A stretch of DNA of 64,000 bases from Pseudoxanthomonas sp. PXM01 (GCF_014851815.1 NZ_JACVAJ010000002.1:248001-312000); one strand, 5' to 3'; shown: positions 1-9,465, numbered from the stretch's first letter. Numbers and translations: made by a program. The notes: generated by a model from the sequence alone, not told the origin.

Positions 1-48
1 AACCCCTGAAGCGGATGCTCACGATGCCGTCCTTGTCGTTCGATGATG

Positions 49-540
49 TCAACGCGCGTCCGGCGCCGGGACCGGCGGCGCGAAAAGACCCTTCTGGCTA
101 TCCGCGAATGCGTAGCCGACCCTGCCGCCCTTCTGCGCAGCATGCACGCGCAGCACCAGCCAGTACCCGCCCAGCGACGCCGGCCCCTGCGTGGGAATCC
201 TGAGGGTCGACGCCCCGGGGGACGCGGACTCGCCGGCCTTCAGCGTGGTCCTGTAGTCGATCGTGGACGAGCACGTCCCCAGGCTCCAGACCTCCACGGA
301 TTTCTGGTACGCCAGGCACACGCTGTAGCCCACGATCCAGCGCCCGTCGGGCGAGTCGGCGTTGGCGGTCAGGGTGACGTCGTCGAGCGCGATGGTGATG
401 TCGCGCGCGGACACGGCCAGCGTGCCGGCCGCGGTGGCGCCGACACCCCAGTCGTCGCTGTTCGGCGCGAACGCGACCGGCGTCGCGCCCGCACTCGCAC
501 TCGCCTGCAGCAGGGCAACAAGGAACACGCTACTGATCAT
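49..540 (-). CDS. Predicted secreted protein, unknown function
   Basis: 163 residues. I start it at the ATG at 540 because a GGAGAG ribosome site lies just upstream and the protein then opens with a plausible signal peptide (MISSVFLVALLQASASAG, cleavage near residue 18-20). The open frame continues upstream to 633 without a better start. The mature part is small, rich in Ser, Ala and Gly, and has two cysteines (in SVCLAY and LGTCSS) that could form a disulfide. I do not recognise a family. It is the last of four small leftward genes that all encode exported or membrane products. Confidence 0.6.
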   Translation of the reverse strand: MISSVFLVALLQASASAGATPVAFAPNSDDWGVGATAAGTLAVSARDITIALDDVTLTANADSPDGRWIVGYSVCLAYQKSVEVWSLGTCSSTIDYRTTLKAGESASPGASTLRIPTQGPASLGGYWLVLRVHAAQKGGRVGYAFADSQKGLFAPPVPAPDAR

Positions 541-634
541 CTGCGCACTCTCCAGAAACCGGTGGGACGACAGGCACGAGGACGGAAGGAACGGCCACAC
601 GCCGGATGACCCCGCACGCCGCACGAGCGACACG

Positions 635-910
635 TCACCTGCGAACCCGCAAGGCGATCATGAGCACCATCAAGGACAGGCCGAGCGCCACCCACACCAG
701 ACCGAAGACCAGGTTATACAGCGGCTGGCCGAAGAGTGTCAGCAGCGCTTGATCCAGGCCGCACGTGCGACCGCATGGCCCCGTCCCGTCGGGGCGCAGA
801 AGCAGCATGACGGACCCGTAGCCCACCATCACGAGACCCAGGAAAACACCGAACGCGACAACGGCGCGCGGCGGTTGCTTTCGCATGGCCTTGGAGGATG
901 TCTTCCGCAT
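635..910 (-). CDS. Small predicted membrane protein
   Basis: 91 residues from the ATG at 910 (an in-frame ATG at 886 is an equally possible start). Two hydrophobic segments are visible: AVVAFGVFLGLVMVGYGSVML and, near the C-terminus, LVFGLVWVALGLSLMVLMIAL, followed by a basic RVRR end. A loop between them holds two cysteines (GPCGRTCG). No family is recognised. It starts 5 bases after the stop of the next upstream gene, so the two are probably co-transcribed. Confidence 0.5.
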   Translation of the reverse strand: MRKTSSKAMRKQPPRAVVAFGVFLGLVMVGYGSVMLLLRPDGTGPCGRTCGLDQALLTLFGQPLYNLVFGLVWVALGLSLMVLMIALRVRR

Positions 911-915
911 GCCGT

Positions 916-1317
916 TCAGCGCGGGTCCGATCCGTGAAGCGGATCCGGCGTAAGGCGGTCGGGCGGCTCCCCACTCCGCTTCACCGAAATCACTGCGAAG
1001 AGGAACGACAGGCTGAGCCACAGGATGAGCAGCGACTCGCACACGCGTCCGATTTCATGCGTGTACCCCATGGCAGCAAGCACTGCCGCGGCGTTGCTGC
1101 CGTCTGTCCCCGCCGGGACCGGCGGAGGCGTGCCGAACAGGAACACGTCCAACCACGTCACGATGGATTCGCTCCAGACAGCCCATATCGCGATCGCGGC
1201 CATGCAGGCGACCAGCGCGCCACCCGCGTATCTGCCGGCGCGCCAGGCAAGCAACAGAAGGCCCGCGAGCGCCGCCAGCCATCCCGCGTTCTGGGCCATC
1301 GTCAGTGCCAGTTGCAT
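916..1317 (-). CDS. Small predicted membrane protein
   Basis: 133 residues starting at an ATG preceded by an AGGAGCG ribosome site. Three hydrophobic stretches are visible (around residues 10-25, 32-50 and 92-112), so it is probably an inner-membrane protein with three helices. No catalytic motif or family is recognised. It sits between two other small membrane genes on the same strand with short gaps, suggesting one transcript. Confidence 0.6.
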   Translation of the reverse strand: MQLALTMAQNAGWLAALAGLLLLAWRAGRYAGGALVACMAAIAIWAVWSESIVTWLDVFLFGTPPPVPAGTDGSNAAAVLAAMGYTHEIGRVCESLLILWLSLSFLFAVISVKRSGEPPDRLTPDPLHGSDPR

Positions 1318-1349
1318 GCGACGCTCCTATCCGACCTGATGCCTGAGCC

Positions 1350-1628
1350 CTAGAACCGCCACGGCTGCGGATGCAGGAAGGGTTGCGCGATCATCAGCGC
1401 CCACAGCAGCAAGGCCGCGACGAGCGCCAGCTTCGCCGTAGGGCTCCGATAGGAGTCGGTGGCGGCCAGCAGCAGGAAGGACAGCGGCGCCAGCACATCC
1501 ATGGCCAGCTGCAGCGGGTGGCGAAGGTTGAGCGATATCGCCAGGTAGATCGGCACGAGTGCGATGCAGAAATACGCCCCCCGGGCGAGTGGCGATATGC
1601 GCGAGGAAGGCCGGGATTGCTGCGTCAT
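1350..1628 (-). CDS. Small predicted membrane protein
   Basis: 92 residues from the ATG at 1628. This start has a GGAG site upstream and drops a non-conserved-looking N-terminal extension that would reach 1712. The chain has hydrophobic segments near residues 17-33, 40-54 and 65-80 with short polar loops and ends in QPWRF. Function is unknown. It is probably the first gene of the leftward run of four small genes, and a repeat element lies directly upstream. Confidence 0.55.
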   Translation of the reverse strand: MTQQSRPSSRISPLARGAYFCIALVPIYLAISLNLRHPLQLAMDVLAPLSFLLLAATDSYRSPTAKLALVAALLLWALMIAQPFLHPQPWRF

Positions 1629-1731
1629 GCCCCTGCTCCATGTCCGTGTGGAAACGTTCGCGATGCGTCCGGGTACCCGCGTGACGTTCAAGGCGCCCCG
1701 TGATCCGATCATACCCGGCCCGCGGCCACCC

Positions 1732-1860
1732 GTAGGGCGGGCTCAAGCCCGCCGTCGCACGACGTCACCTCGCGTGGAAAGCGGCGAACATGGACTCCCG
1801 CGGGGTCCAATCCATCCAACGGCGCCTGCCGGCACGACGGCGGGCTTGAGCCCGCCCTAC
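1732..1860. repeat. REP-like palindromic element, copy 1
   Basis: A 129-bp unit bounded by inverted arms: GTAGGGCGGGCTCAAGCCCG at the left and its near-complement at the right, ending in GCCCGCCCTAC. Each arm is itself palindromic (GGGCTCAAGCCC / GGGCTTGAGCCC). The interior shares wording with the copies at 2270 and 2398 (for example GGAAAGCGGCGAACA). The GTAG start resembles the GTAG-type REP elements of Stenotrophomonas. Confidence 0.85.
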
Positions 1861-1863
1861 GCG

Positions 1864-2217
1864 CTAGTCGATGTAGGCCTGCTCGGCAGAGACGACGCGT
1901 CCGTCCTTCGCCTTGACCATGCACAGGAATCGCGACAACGGCGGCATGCCCACGTACATGATGGCGAGCGTGTCGAAGCCGCCCGACGATGACCAGCGGG
2001 CGCTGCGCGTGCTGGCACCGTCCTCGAGCGCCCGCTCGACCAGCGGCGCTGCGTCCGCACCGGGAAGGATCGACGCGCACATGGCCGCCGCCTTCCGCGA
2101 GGCCACGCGGTCGGCATATAGGCCGTAGGCGGAAAACACGGCAAACAGAACGACCAGCGCAAGCGCGATCTTGCCGAGCCCGACGACCAGGCTTCTCAGG
2201 AACTTGAGGAATGGCAT
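1864..2217 (-). CDS. Small membrane-anchored protein, unknown function
   Basis: 117 residues. The N-terminus is basic, followed by one strong hydrophobic segment (LGKIALALVVLFAVFSAYGLY, about residues 14-34), then a soluble domain of about 80 residues that probably lies in the periplasm. The soluble part contains two cysteines (AAAMCASI and SRFLCMVK). No family is recognised. The gene is flanked on both sides by copies of the same palindromic repeat, the 3' one ending only 4 bases from its stop codon. Confidence 0.6.
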   Translation of the reverse strand: MPFLKFLRSLVVGLGKIALALVVLFAVFSAYGLYADRVASRKAAAMCASILPGADAAPLVERALEDGASTRSARWSSSGGFDTLAIMYVGMPPLSRFLCMVKAKDGRVVSAEQAYID

Positions 2218-2269
2218 CGACGCCGCACCAGGTGTAGGACGAGACGTCAGCCTACGCGATGCCTGCTCC

Positions 2270-2397
2270 GTAGGGCGGGCTCAAGCCCGCCGTCGCACGC
2301 CATCACGTCGCGCGGAAAGCAGCGAACACGGGTCCCCGCGGGGTCCAACCACACGACGCCTGCCGGCATCAGGACGGCGGGCTTGAGCCCGCCCTAC
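2270..2397. repeat. REP-like palindromic element, copy 2
   Basis: A 128-bp unit with the same inverted arms and the same orientation as the copy at 1732-1860. The central part is well conserved, including the GGGTCC segment and the CCTGCCGGCA segment. It abuts copy 3 directly. Confidence 0.85.
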
Positions 2398-2509
2398 GTG
2401 GCCGTCGCACGACATCACGTCGCACGGAAAGCGGCGAACACGGGTTCCCGCGTGATCCATCCACACGACACCTGCCGGCAGCAGGACGGCGGGCTTGGGC
2501 CCGCCCTGC
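2398..2509. repeat. REP-like palindromic element, copy 3 (left arm lost)
   Basis: A 112-bp unit directly following copy 2. It keeps the interior and the right arm (GGCGGGCTTGGGCCCGCC) but its left palindromic arm is reduced to the first few bases, so it looks like a tandem duplication with a deletion or decay. It ends 14 bases before the chemotaxis gene's stop codon and may act as an RNA hairpin at the end of that transcript. Confidence 0.8.
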
Positions 2510-2523
2510 GTGCGTGCGCTGCC

Positions 2524-4287
2524 TTACGCGTGGAAGCGCTCCACCGCTTCCAGCAGCTGCGCGGCCTGGTCCTGCAGGCTGTGCGCGGCGGCGGAGGCTT
2601 CCTCCACCAGGGCGGCGTTCTGCTGGGTGTTGTGGTCGATGTGGTTGATGGTCTGGTTGACCTGGTCCAGCGCGAGGCTCTGCTCCTGCGAGGCCTGGCT
2701 GATCTGGCCGATCAGCGCGCTCACCCGCGCCACGCTGGCGACGATCTCTTCCATGTTGGCGCCGGCGTCCTCCACCTGGCGGCTGCCCGCTTCCACCCGC
2801 GCCAGCGAATCGCCGATCAGCTGCTTGATCTCGCGCGCCGCACCGCCGCAGCGCTGCGCCAGCGAGCGCACTTCGCTCGCCACCACCGCGAATCCCCTGC
2901 CCTGCTCGCCCGCACGCGCCGCTTCGACGGCGGCGTTGAGCGCCAGGATGTTGGTCTGGAAGGCGATGCCGTCGATCACGCCGATGATGTCGGCGATACG
3001 CCGCGACGAGGCGTTGATCTGCGCCATGGTGTCCACCACGCCGTGCACCACCTGCCCGCCGCGTGCGGCGACATCGGTCGCGCCCACCGCCAGATCGGCG
3101 GCCATGCGGGCATTGTCGGCGGTGTGGCGCACGGTCGCGCTCAGCTCGGCCACCGACGAGGCGGTTTCCTCCACCGACGCGGCCTGCTGTTCGGTGCGCA
3201 CGGACAGGTCGCTGTTGCCCGCGGCGATATCGCGCACGCCGGCATTGACCACTTCGGCCGCACCGTGGATGTCGCCTACCAGGCTGCCCATCATCTCGAC
3301 CAGCGCATTGATGCCCTGGCACAGCTCGGCCACCGCGCCGTCCTTGTCGCGGGTCGGCACGCGCGCGGTCAGGTCGCCCGACTGCGCCGCCTGCACCACC
3401 TGCCGGCTCTGCGCCAGCGCGGCCTGCATGGCCAGCGTGGCGCGCACCTGCGCGGTCACGTCGGTGGCGTACTTGACCACCTTCACCGGGCGCCCGGAAG
3501 CGTCGAAGATCGGGTTGTACGAGGCCTGGATCCAGATCTCGCGCCCGCCCTTGCCATGGCGCAGGTACTGGCCGGCGTCGTACTCGCCGCGGCCCAGCTT
3601 CTGCCAGAACGCACGGTATTCGGCGCTGTCGCGGTACGCCGCGTCGGCGAACATGGAATGGTGCCGGCCCTGCACTTCCTCCAGCGTGTAGCCCATCGCA
3701 TCGAGGAAATTCCGGTTGGCCGACAGGATGGTGCCGGCCAGGTCGAATTCGATCACCGCCTGCGACTTGCCGATCGCCGCCAGCTGACCGGCGTAATCGG
3801 CGGCCTGCAGCCTCTCGCGGGTGATGTCGGTGGCGAACTTGATGACCTTGTACGGTTTCCCGTGCGGGTCGAACACGGGGTTGTACGAGGCCTGGATCCA
3901 GACCTCGCGCCCGCCCTTGCCGAGGCGCCGGTACTGGCCTTCGTCGAATTCGCCGCGCCCCAGCCGCGCCCAGAAGTCGCGGTAGTCCGCACTCGCCGCG
4001 TAGTCGCCGTCGACGAACATGCGGTGGTGCCGGCCGACGATCTCCGGCAGCGTGTAGCCCAGGGCGCCGAGGAAGTTGGCGTTGGCCGTCAGGATGTTGC
4101 CGGCCAGGTCGAACTCGATGACGGCCTGCACCTTGTGCAGCGCATCCACCTGCGCCTGCAGTTCGGCCAGCCGCTGCCCTTCCTTCGCCGATACCCGCTG
4201 TCCGCCGCCGGCCAGCCGGGCGACCCACGAGCGCCACTCGAAGGCGGGTCGGGCGTGGTCGGGCGAGAAGGTGGCGGCAGTGGTCAT
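2524..4287 (-). CDS. Soluble methyl-accepting chemotaxis protein with two PAS domains
   Basis: 587 residues. PAS 1 is at about 52-155 and PAS 2 at about 174-277. The two are near-duplicates (both contain [12 protein letters not shown] or [12 protein letters not shown]). A short linker, then the MCP signalling domain (about 340-585) with the conserved hairpin tip around residues 439-480, including [18 protein letters not shown] and [16 protein letters not shown] see no transmembrane segment, so it should be cytoplasmic like BdlA or Aer-type energy sensors, reading redox, oxygen or a small ligand through PAS. No CheR-binding pentapeptide is seen at the C-terminus. AGGAG lies upstream of the ATG. 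No che genes are nearby, so it must feed a chemosensory pathway encoded elsewhere. Confidence 0.93.
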   Translation of the reverse strand: MTTAATFSPDHARPAFEWRSWVARLAGGGQRVSAKEGQRLAELQAQVDALHKVQAVIEFDLAGNILTANANFLGALGYTLPEIVGRHHRMFVDGDYAASADYRDFWARLGRGEFDEGQYRRLGKGGREVWIQASYNPVFDPHGKPYKVIKFATDITRERLQAADYAGQLAAIGKSQAVIEFDLAGTILSANRNFLDAMGYTLEEVQGRHHSMFADAAYRDSAEYRAFWQKLGRGEYDAGQYLRHGKGGREIWIQASYNPIFDASGRPVKVVKYATDVTAQVRATLAMQAALAQSRQVVQAAQSGDLTARVPTRDKDGAVAELCQGINALVEMMGSLVGDIHGAAEVVNAGVRDIAAGNSDLSVRTEQQAASVEETASSVAELSATVRHTADNARMAADLAVGATDVAARGGQVVHGVVDTMAQINASSRRIADIIGVIDGIAFQTNILALNAAVEAARAGEQGRGFAVVASEVRSLAQRCGGAAREIKQLIGDSLARVEAGSRQVEDAGANMEEIVASVARVSALIGQISQASQEQSLALDQVNQTINHIDHNTQQNAALVEEASAAAHSLQDQAAQLLEAVERFHA

Positions 4288-4606
4288 GGTGATGCTCCTG
4301 GGTGTGTTCGCGATGGCGTACCCGGTCGGATCGACGGGGTGGCTGGCGCTGCGCCGGCGCGCTCACATCGATCGCACCGCACCTGCATAACGGCCCTGCG
4401 CACCCTGCCTTGAGGGCGCGATACGCCGACCGGGCAGGTAAATGCATATCCGTGACAAACCTCTGTTTTTCCGCTGTTTCGCGGTGCTAACGCATGGTGA
4501 GCAGCCCTTACGCGCGATACGCGACAACAACGCAGGCCTCGCCTCCACGCGATGCAAACATGTCCGGCGCGAGGATGGCCGCATGTCGCACTGACAGGAT
4601 GTTGGC
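4288..4606. other. Divergent intergenic region
   Basis: About 320 bases between the leftward chemotaxis gene and the rightward diguanylate cyclase gene. It should carry both promoters. The stretch around 4440-4500 is visibly richer in A and T than its surroundings. I could not pick out a convincing -35/-10 pair, sigma-54 box or riboswitch. Confidence 0.4.
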
Positions 4607-6502
4607 ATGTCCACGTGGCCTCGCAGGACGGGAGGGTCGGACATCGTCCTGGTCGCCTTGCTGATGGTGGCGGGTGCCTGGTTGTCGATCCGCTGGGCCG
4701 TCGGGCCCGGCGCGCTGCCGGCCGTGTGGATGCCGGCCGGCCTGCTGTGCGCGTGGCTGCTGGTGCGGCCCCGCGACACGTGGTGGCGCTACGGGGTCGC
4801 CGGCCTGGCGGCGGATGCCGCGGGCCAATGGCTGGCCGGCACGCCGACCGCCATCGCGCTGCCGCTGGCCCTCTGCCATCTGTTCGAATCGTTCTGCGTC
4901 GCGTTCTTCATCCGCCGCAGCATTCCCGACATCAGCGATCCGCGGCACTGGGTGCATCTGGGCGGCGTCGCCACCGCCAGTACCGTCATCGCCTGCGCGA
5001 TCTCGGGGGCGGTGGTGTCGCAACTGGCCCGCCTGGTGCCCGGCGCGGATCCGCTGATGACGTTCGCCCCGTGGTACGGCGCGCATGTACTGGGCCTGGT
5101 GATCGTGGGCACCACCGCGCTGGTCGTCCATGTGGAAGGCCTGCGCTCGCTCGCACCGCCGGGCCGGCGCATCGGCTTCCTGCTGGGCATGGCGCTGGTG
5201 GCGTTGATGGCCGGACTGGCGTTCTCGACCCACTACGCGCTGCTCTTCGTCACCTATCCGCCGGTGCTGTTCGCAGCGTTCCGCCACCGCTTCGGCGGCG
5301 TCGCGGTCGGCGTGTCGCTGCTCGCCGTCATCGGCGTAGGGTTCACCGCCGCGGGCCATGGCCCGCTCGCGGACCTGCCCGCGCTGGACGATGCCTGGCG
5401 CACGGTGCTGCTGCAGCTGTATCTCGCCGGTGCCTGCCTCATCACCCTGCCGGTGGTGCTGGCGATGGCCGAGCGCGACCGCCTGACCGCGCGCGTGCGC
5501 GACAGCGAGCAGCGCTACCGGCTGCTGGCCGACTTCTCCGGCGACCTGGTGGTGCGGCTGGATGCGGCCGGCGAGCGGACCTACGTGTCGCCGTCGTCGC
5601 GCGAAATGCTGGGCTGGGCGCCCGAGGAAATGCTGGGCACGCGCTGGGACCTGCTGCATCCCGACGACCGCGAGGCGCAACGGCAGGCGATGCTGGAAGT
5701 CGTCGCCTCCGGCCTGCCGCAGACGCACCGCTACCGCGTGCGCCATCGCGATGGCCGCTACGTGTGGACGGAAGTGGTGATGCGCTCGGCGCCGCGCGAC
5801 GGCGGCGATGGCGCGCGCGACCTGATCCTGTCCGGGCGCGACATCAGCAAGCGCGTCGCCGCCGAACAGGCGTTGGAGGCCAGCCGGCAGGAACTGCAGC
5901 GGCTTTCGATGATCGATGCGCTCACCGGCATCGCCAACCGGCGCCAGCTGGAACACCGCCTGTCGCTGTCGATCTCGCGGCTGGGCGAGGAAGGCAGCGC
6001 GATGGCGCTGTTCTTCCTCGATATCGACTACTTCAAGGGCATCAACGACACCCATGGCCATACCAGTGGCGACGGCGTGATCCGCACCTTCGCCCAGCGG
6101 CTGCAGACGCACGCCGGCACCGACGCGCTGGTGGTCCGGCTGGGCGGCGACGAGTTCGTCATCCTGCTGGATGGCGACGTGACGCTGGCGTCCGCCACCA
6201 AGGTCGCGCGCAAGCTGCTGGTGGCGGTGCGGGCGCCCATGCGCATCGGCAACACCACGCTCACCGTGACCACCAGCATCGGCGTCGCGTTCACCGCCGG
6301 GCCAGCCAGCGAGGACGACCTGTTGGCGGCGGCGGACGAAGCCCTGTACAAAGCCAAGCAGAAGGGGCGCGACCGGTACGAGGTCGCGGTCGTCGCGGTG
6401 GGGGGCGACCCTGGCGGGAGGGGACACGGGACGGCCGCGCCGGCCAGCGACGATCCGTCGCGCGCCGGCCGCGGACGCCGCAGCAGATGGGGGACCGGAT
6501 GA
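4607..6502 (+). CDS. Membrane diguanylate cyclase, MASE1-PAS-GGDEF
   Basis: 631 residues. The N-terminal 290 residues form a MASE1-like integral membrane sensor with about eight hydrophobic helices and the typical VWMPAGL wording. A PAS domain follows (about 300-415) and then a GGDEF domain (about 430-590). The active-site motif is intact (RLGGDEFVIL, GGDEF at 513-517), so it should make cyclic di-GMP from two GTP at the inner membrane. The four residues at the usual inhibitory RxxD position read GTDA, so product feedback inhibition is probably absent. The tail after residue 590 is low-complexity (Gly, Arg, Ala). Its stop overlaps the start of the following EAL gene (ATGA). Confidence 0.92.
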   Translation: MSTWPRRTGGSDIVLVALLMVAGAWLSIRWAVGPGALPAVWMPAGLLCAWLLVRPRDTWWRYGVAGLAADAAGQWLAGTPTAIALPLALCHLFESFCVAFFIRRSIPDISDPRHWVHLGGVATASTVIACAISGAVVSQLARLVPGADPLMTFAPWYGAHVLGLVIVGTTALVVHVEGLRSLAPPGRRIGFLLGMALVALMAGLAFSTHYALLFVTYPPVLFAAFRHRFGGVAVGVSLLAVIGVGFTAAGHGPLADLPALDDAWRTVLLQLYLAGACLITLPVVLAMAERDRLTARVRDSEQRYRLLADFSGDLVVRLDAAGERTYVSPSSREMLGWAPEEMLGTRWDLLHPDDREAQRQAMLEVVASGLPQTHRYRVRHRDGRYVWTEVVMRSAPRDGGDGARDLILSGRDISKRVAAEQALEASRQELQRLSMIDALTGIANRRQLEHRLSLSISRLGEEGSAMALFFLDIDYFKGINDTHGHTSGDGVIRTFAQRLQTHAGTDALVVRLGGDEFVILLDGDVTLASATKVARKLLVAVRAPMRIGNTTLTVTTSIGVAFTAGPASEDDLLAAADEALYKAKQKGRDRYEVAVVAVGGDPGGRGHGTAAPASDDPSRAGRGRRSRWGTG

Positions 6503-9465
6503 AGGCAGCAGCATCGGACGCCGCCACGGCACGCACCACGTTCGTGCGCTGGATCGGCATCTGGCTGGGGATCGTGATCAGCGCCGGCCTGCTGTTCACT
6601 ATCTTCCTGGACCGTTCGGCGAGAACCGACGCCGCCCGCCGCCAGAGCATGGCGGTGACGATGGGCGTGGACCGGCTGCTGCATTTCGAGATCCGCAACC
6701 TGGAACGCGCCATGCGCGGCATGGCCACCATCGCGGACGGTTACGCCAACGACCACGAGGACCGGAGCCGCTGGGACCTGCCCGGCGAGATCCGCGGCGT
6801 CGTCTCCCGCCATGCGGAACTGCAGGACATCGACCTGTACGACCGGGACGGCCGCGCGATCTACCGCGGCGTCAGCGCCTACGGGCAGGACACCCTGCTG
6901 CTCGACATCCAGCGTGCGCCGCCGCGTGCGCTCAACGTCGGCCGGCTGATCGTCGAAGGACGTGCGGAGCCCATCGTGCCGCTGATGCTGCGCACGCCGG
7001 AAGGCCACTGGCTGGTGGCGCGCCTGCGCACGGCCGAGCTGCAGCGGATGCTGGAAGACCTGGATGTCGGCAAGGAAGGCAGCGTCGGCATCCTCAGCCA
7101 CGACGGCATCGTGCTGGCGCGACGCGGCGCCAGCGGGGCGCACGTGGGGCGGCAGGTCCCGGTGCCCGCCGGCCTGGCATCGGGCGAGACCTCGCAGGTG
7201 GATGTGGTCAGCCGGCTGGACGGCGTGGAGCGCTTCGCGAGTTTCGCCGGCACCAGCGGCTATCCGTTCGTGGTGGCCGCCGGCATCTCGAAACGCGAGG
7301 CGCTGGCGCCGTGGCGGAACTACGCGGTGACCGCCATCGTGCTGCTGGCGCTGTACTGGCTGGGCACGCTCTACCTGATGCGCAGGACCGCCAGTTCGGA
7401 GTCCGCGCGCGACCTCGCCCACGACGAACTGCAGCGGCACGCGGACTGGCTGGCCAAGGCGCAGGAGGCCTCGCAGGCCGGCGTGTGGGCGATGGAACAG
7501 GACAGCGACCGCGTGCGCGCCTCGGCGCATGCCGCGCGCCTGTTCGGCTTCCCGCCGGTGCCCGGCATGCTGCCGCTGGGCGAGTTCTTCGCGCGGATGC
7601 ACGACGACGACCGCGCGCGCGTTGAGCAGGCCTTCGCGGCGTCATGGGAGAACGGCACGCCGTTCCATGCCGAGTACCGCATCCTCCTGCCGGATGGCCG
7701 GCAGCGCTGGATCGACGCCAAGGGCGCGCCGGCCCACGACCCGGGCCAGGTGCCGCGCATGAGCGGCACCATCGTCGATGTCAGCGAGCGCCGCGACCAG
7801 CAGGAACAGCTGGCGCGGGCGGAAGCCCAGTTCCGCGAGCTGTTCGAACTGAACCCGCTGCCGTTCTGGGTCTACGACGTGCACACCCTGCGCTTCCTGG
7901 CGGTGAACGGCACGGCGATCCGCCGCTACGGTTACTCGCGCGAGGAATTCCTCGGCATGACCATCCTGCAGATCCGTCCGCCGGAGGAACACGCCGCGGT
8001 GCTGGCGAGCGTCGAGGAGGCCACCGAACCCGACGATGGGTTGCGTGTGTGGCTGCACGCCACGCGCAGCGGCAAGCGCATCCACGTGCGCATCCACAGC
8101 AGCCGCATCCGCTTCGACGGGCACGATGCGCGCCTGGTGCTGGCGGAGGATGTCAGCGAGCGGGTCGCCTACGAGTACGACCTGGCCTGGCGCGCGGCGC
8201 ACGACGAGAACACCGGCCTGCTCAACCAGCGCACGTTCGTGGAGCGGGTGGAGCAGTTGACGCGGCACGATCCCGAGGCCACGTACGCGGTGGTGTACGT
8301 GCAGCTGCGCGACCTGGAGCTGGTGTCGCCGATGTTCGGGCGGCGCACGCGCGACGAGATCATCGCCGCCATCGCGCGCCGCATCGCCGCGACGGACGGC
8401 GGGGCCGGCCCGGTGGCCTACGTGCCGGCCGATGCCTTCCTGATCGCAGTGCCGCAGGCCGCGCAGTGGGATCGCGTGGTCGACGACCTGCACGCGCTGT
8501 TCGCCGCGCCGGTGGTGTCGGAGACCGGCAGCCACCGGGTGGAAGCCTGGATCGGCGTGGCGTTCCAGCAGCAGCCCGAGCAGAGCGGCGAAGAGGTCAT
8601 CGGCCACGCCGCGCTGGCGGCGCTGCAGGCGCGCACCGAGAACGTGCCGACGATGCACTACACGGACCTGCTGGCGGAAAAGGCGAGCGCGCGCATGGCG
8701 ATCGTCGGCCGGCTGCGGCATGCGCTGGCGAACGGGGAATTCGAGCTGTTCTTCCAGCCGATCCAGCGCATGCGCGACGGCACGGTGGTGTCCGCCGAGG
8801 CGTTGCTGCGCTGGCGCACGCCGGACGGTTACGTGCCGCCGTCGAGCTTCATTCCGCTGAGCGAGGAATCGGGGCTGATCGTCCCGATCGGCGAATGGGT
8901 CATCGAGCAGGCGGCGAAGGCGCAGGCGCGGCTGGTCGCGGCGGGTTTTCCGCAGGTCGCGGTGGCGATCAATGTATCCGCGGTGCAGTTCATGTCGGGC
9001 GCGGTACCACGGCAGATCCGCGAGGCGGCGCGGCGTCATGGGCTGGCGCGCGGTGCGCTGCATGTGGAGCTGACGGAAAGCGCGATGCTGCGGCGGCCGG
9101 ATGCGGCGAAGTTCGCGATGGAGGAGTTGCAGCAGGACGGGGTGTGCGTGTCGATCGACGATTTCGGCACCGGTTTCTCCAGCATGGCCTACCTGCGCGA
9201 CCTGTCGCTGGACCACCTGAAGATCGACCGCAGCTTCGTCGACCACGTGGACCAGGACCCGCGCAATGCGTCGATCTGCCGGGCGCTGATCGCGCTGGGC
9301 AAGGGCCTGGAACTGAGCATCGTGGCCGAAGGCGTGGAGCGCGCGGAGGAGCTGGCCTGGCTGTCCACCCACGGCGTGGAACAGGTGCAGGGCTACTACA
9401 TCGCCCGCCCCGTGCCGCTGGAGGCGTTCATCGCGTGGCTGGAGGCGCCGGTGGAATCGCGGTGA
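6499..9465 (+). CDS. Cyclic di-GMP phosphodiesterase, sensor-PAS-PAS-GGDEF(degenerate)-EAL
   Basis: 988 residues from the ATG that overlaps the upstream stop (ATGA); the open frame runs far upstream but that is overlap with the cyclase gene. One helix at about 17-38, a periplasmic sensing domain (about 40-270, probably of the Cache type), a second helix (about 276-294), PAS domains at about 320-432 and 440-560, a GGDEF-like domain at 565-725 and an EAL domain at 735-980. The GGDEF motif is replaced by PADAF, so no cyclase activity is expected. The EAL motifs are intact: EALLR at 767-771, NVSAVQF, ELTES, IDDFGTGFSS, LKIDRSFV and AEGVE. It should hydrolyse cyclic di-GMP. Co-translation with a cyclase suggests an opposed enzyme pair controlling one local pool. 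Confidence 0.93.
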   Translation: MKAAASDAATARTTFVRWIGIWLGIVISAGLLFTIFLDRSARTDAARRQSMAVTMGVDRLLHFEIRNLERAMRGMATIADGYANDHEDRSRWDLPGEIRGVVSRHAELQDIDLYDRDGRAIYRGVSAYGQDTLLLDIQRAPPRALNVGRLIVEGRAEPIVPLMLRTPEGHWLVARLRTAELQRMLEDLDVGKEGSVGILSHDGIVLARRGASGAHVGRQVPVPAGLASGETSQVDVVSRLDGVERFASFAGTSGYPFVVAAGISKREALAPWRNYAVTAIVLLALYWLGTLYLMRRTASSESARDLAHDELQRHADWLAKAQEASQAGVWAMEQDSDRVRASAHAARLFGFPPVPGMLPLGEFFARMHDDDRARVEQAFAASWENGTPFHAEYRILLPDGRQRWIDAKGAPAHDPGQVPRMSGTIVDVSERRDQQEQLARAEAQFRELFELNPLPFWVYDVHTLRFLAVNGTAIRRYGYSREEFLGMTILQIRPPEEHAAVLASVEEATEPDDGLRVWLHATRSGKRIHVRIHSSRIRFDGHDARLVLAEDVSERVAYEYDLAWRAAHDENTGLLNQRTFVERVEQLTRHDPEATYAVVYVQLRDLELVSPMFGRRTRDEIIAAIARRIAATDGGAGPVAYVPADAFLIAVPQAAQWDRVVDDLHALFAAPVVSETGSHRVEAWIGVAFQQQPEQSGEEVIGHAALAALQARTENVPTMHYTDLLAEKASARMAIVGRLRHALANGEFELFFQPIQRMRDGTVVSAEALLRWRTPDGYVPPSSFIPLSEESGLIVPIGEWVIEQAAKAQARLVAAGFPQVAVAINVSAVQFMSGAVPRQIREAARRHGLARGALHVELTESAMLRRPDAAKFAMEELQQDGVCVSIDDFGTGFSSMAYLRDLSLDHLKIDRSFVDHVDQDPRNASICRALIALGKGLELSIVAEGVERAEELAWLSTHGVEQVQGYYIARPVPLEAFIAWLEAPVESR

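Noticed and set aside
2383-4413. 676-residue rightward open frame
   Set aside because: Antisense to the chemotaxis transducer; low-complexity shadow.
4552-6498. Long N-terminal extension of the EAL protein
   Set aside because: It lies over the cyclase gene in another frame; the ATGA overlap at 6499 gives the natural start.
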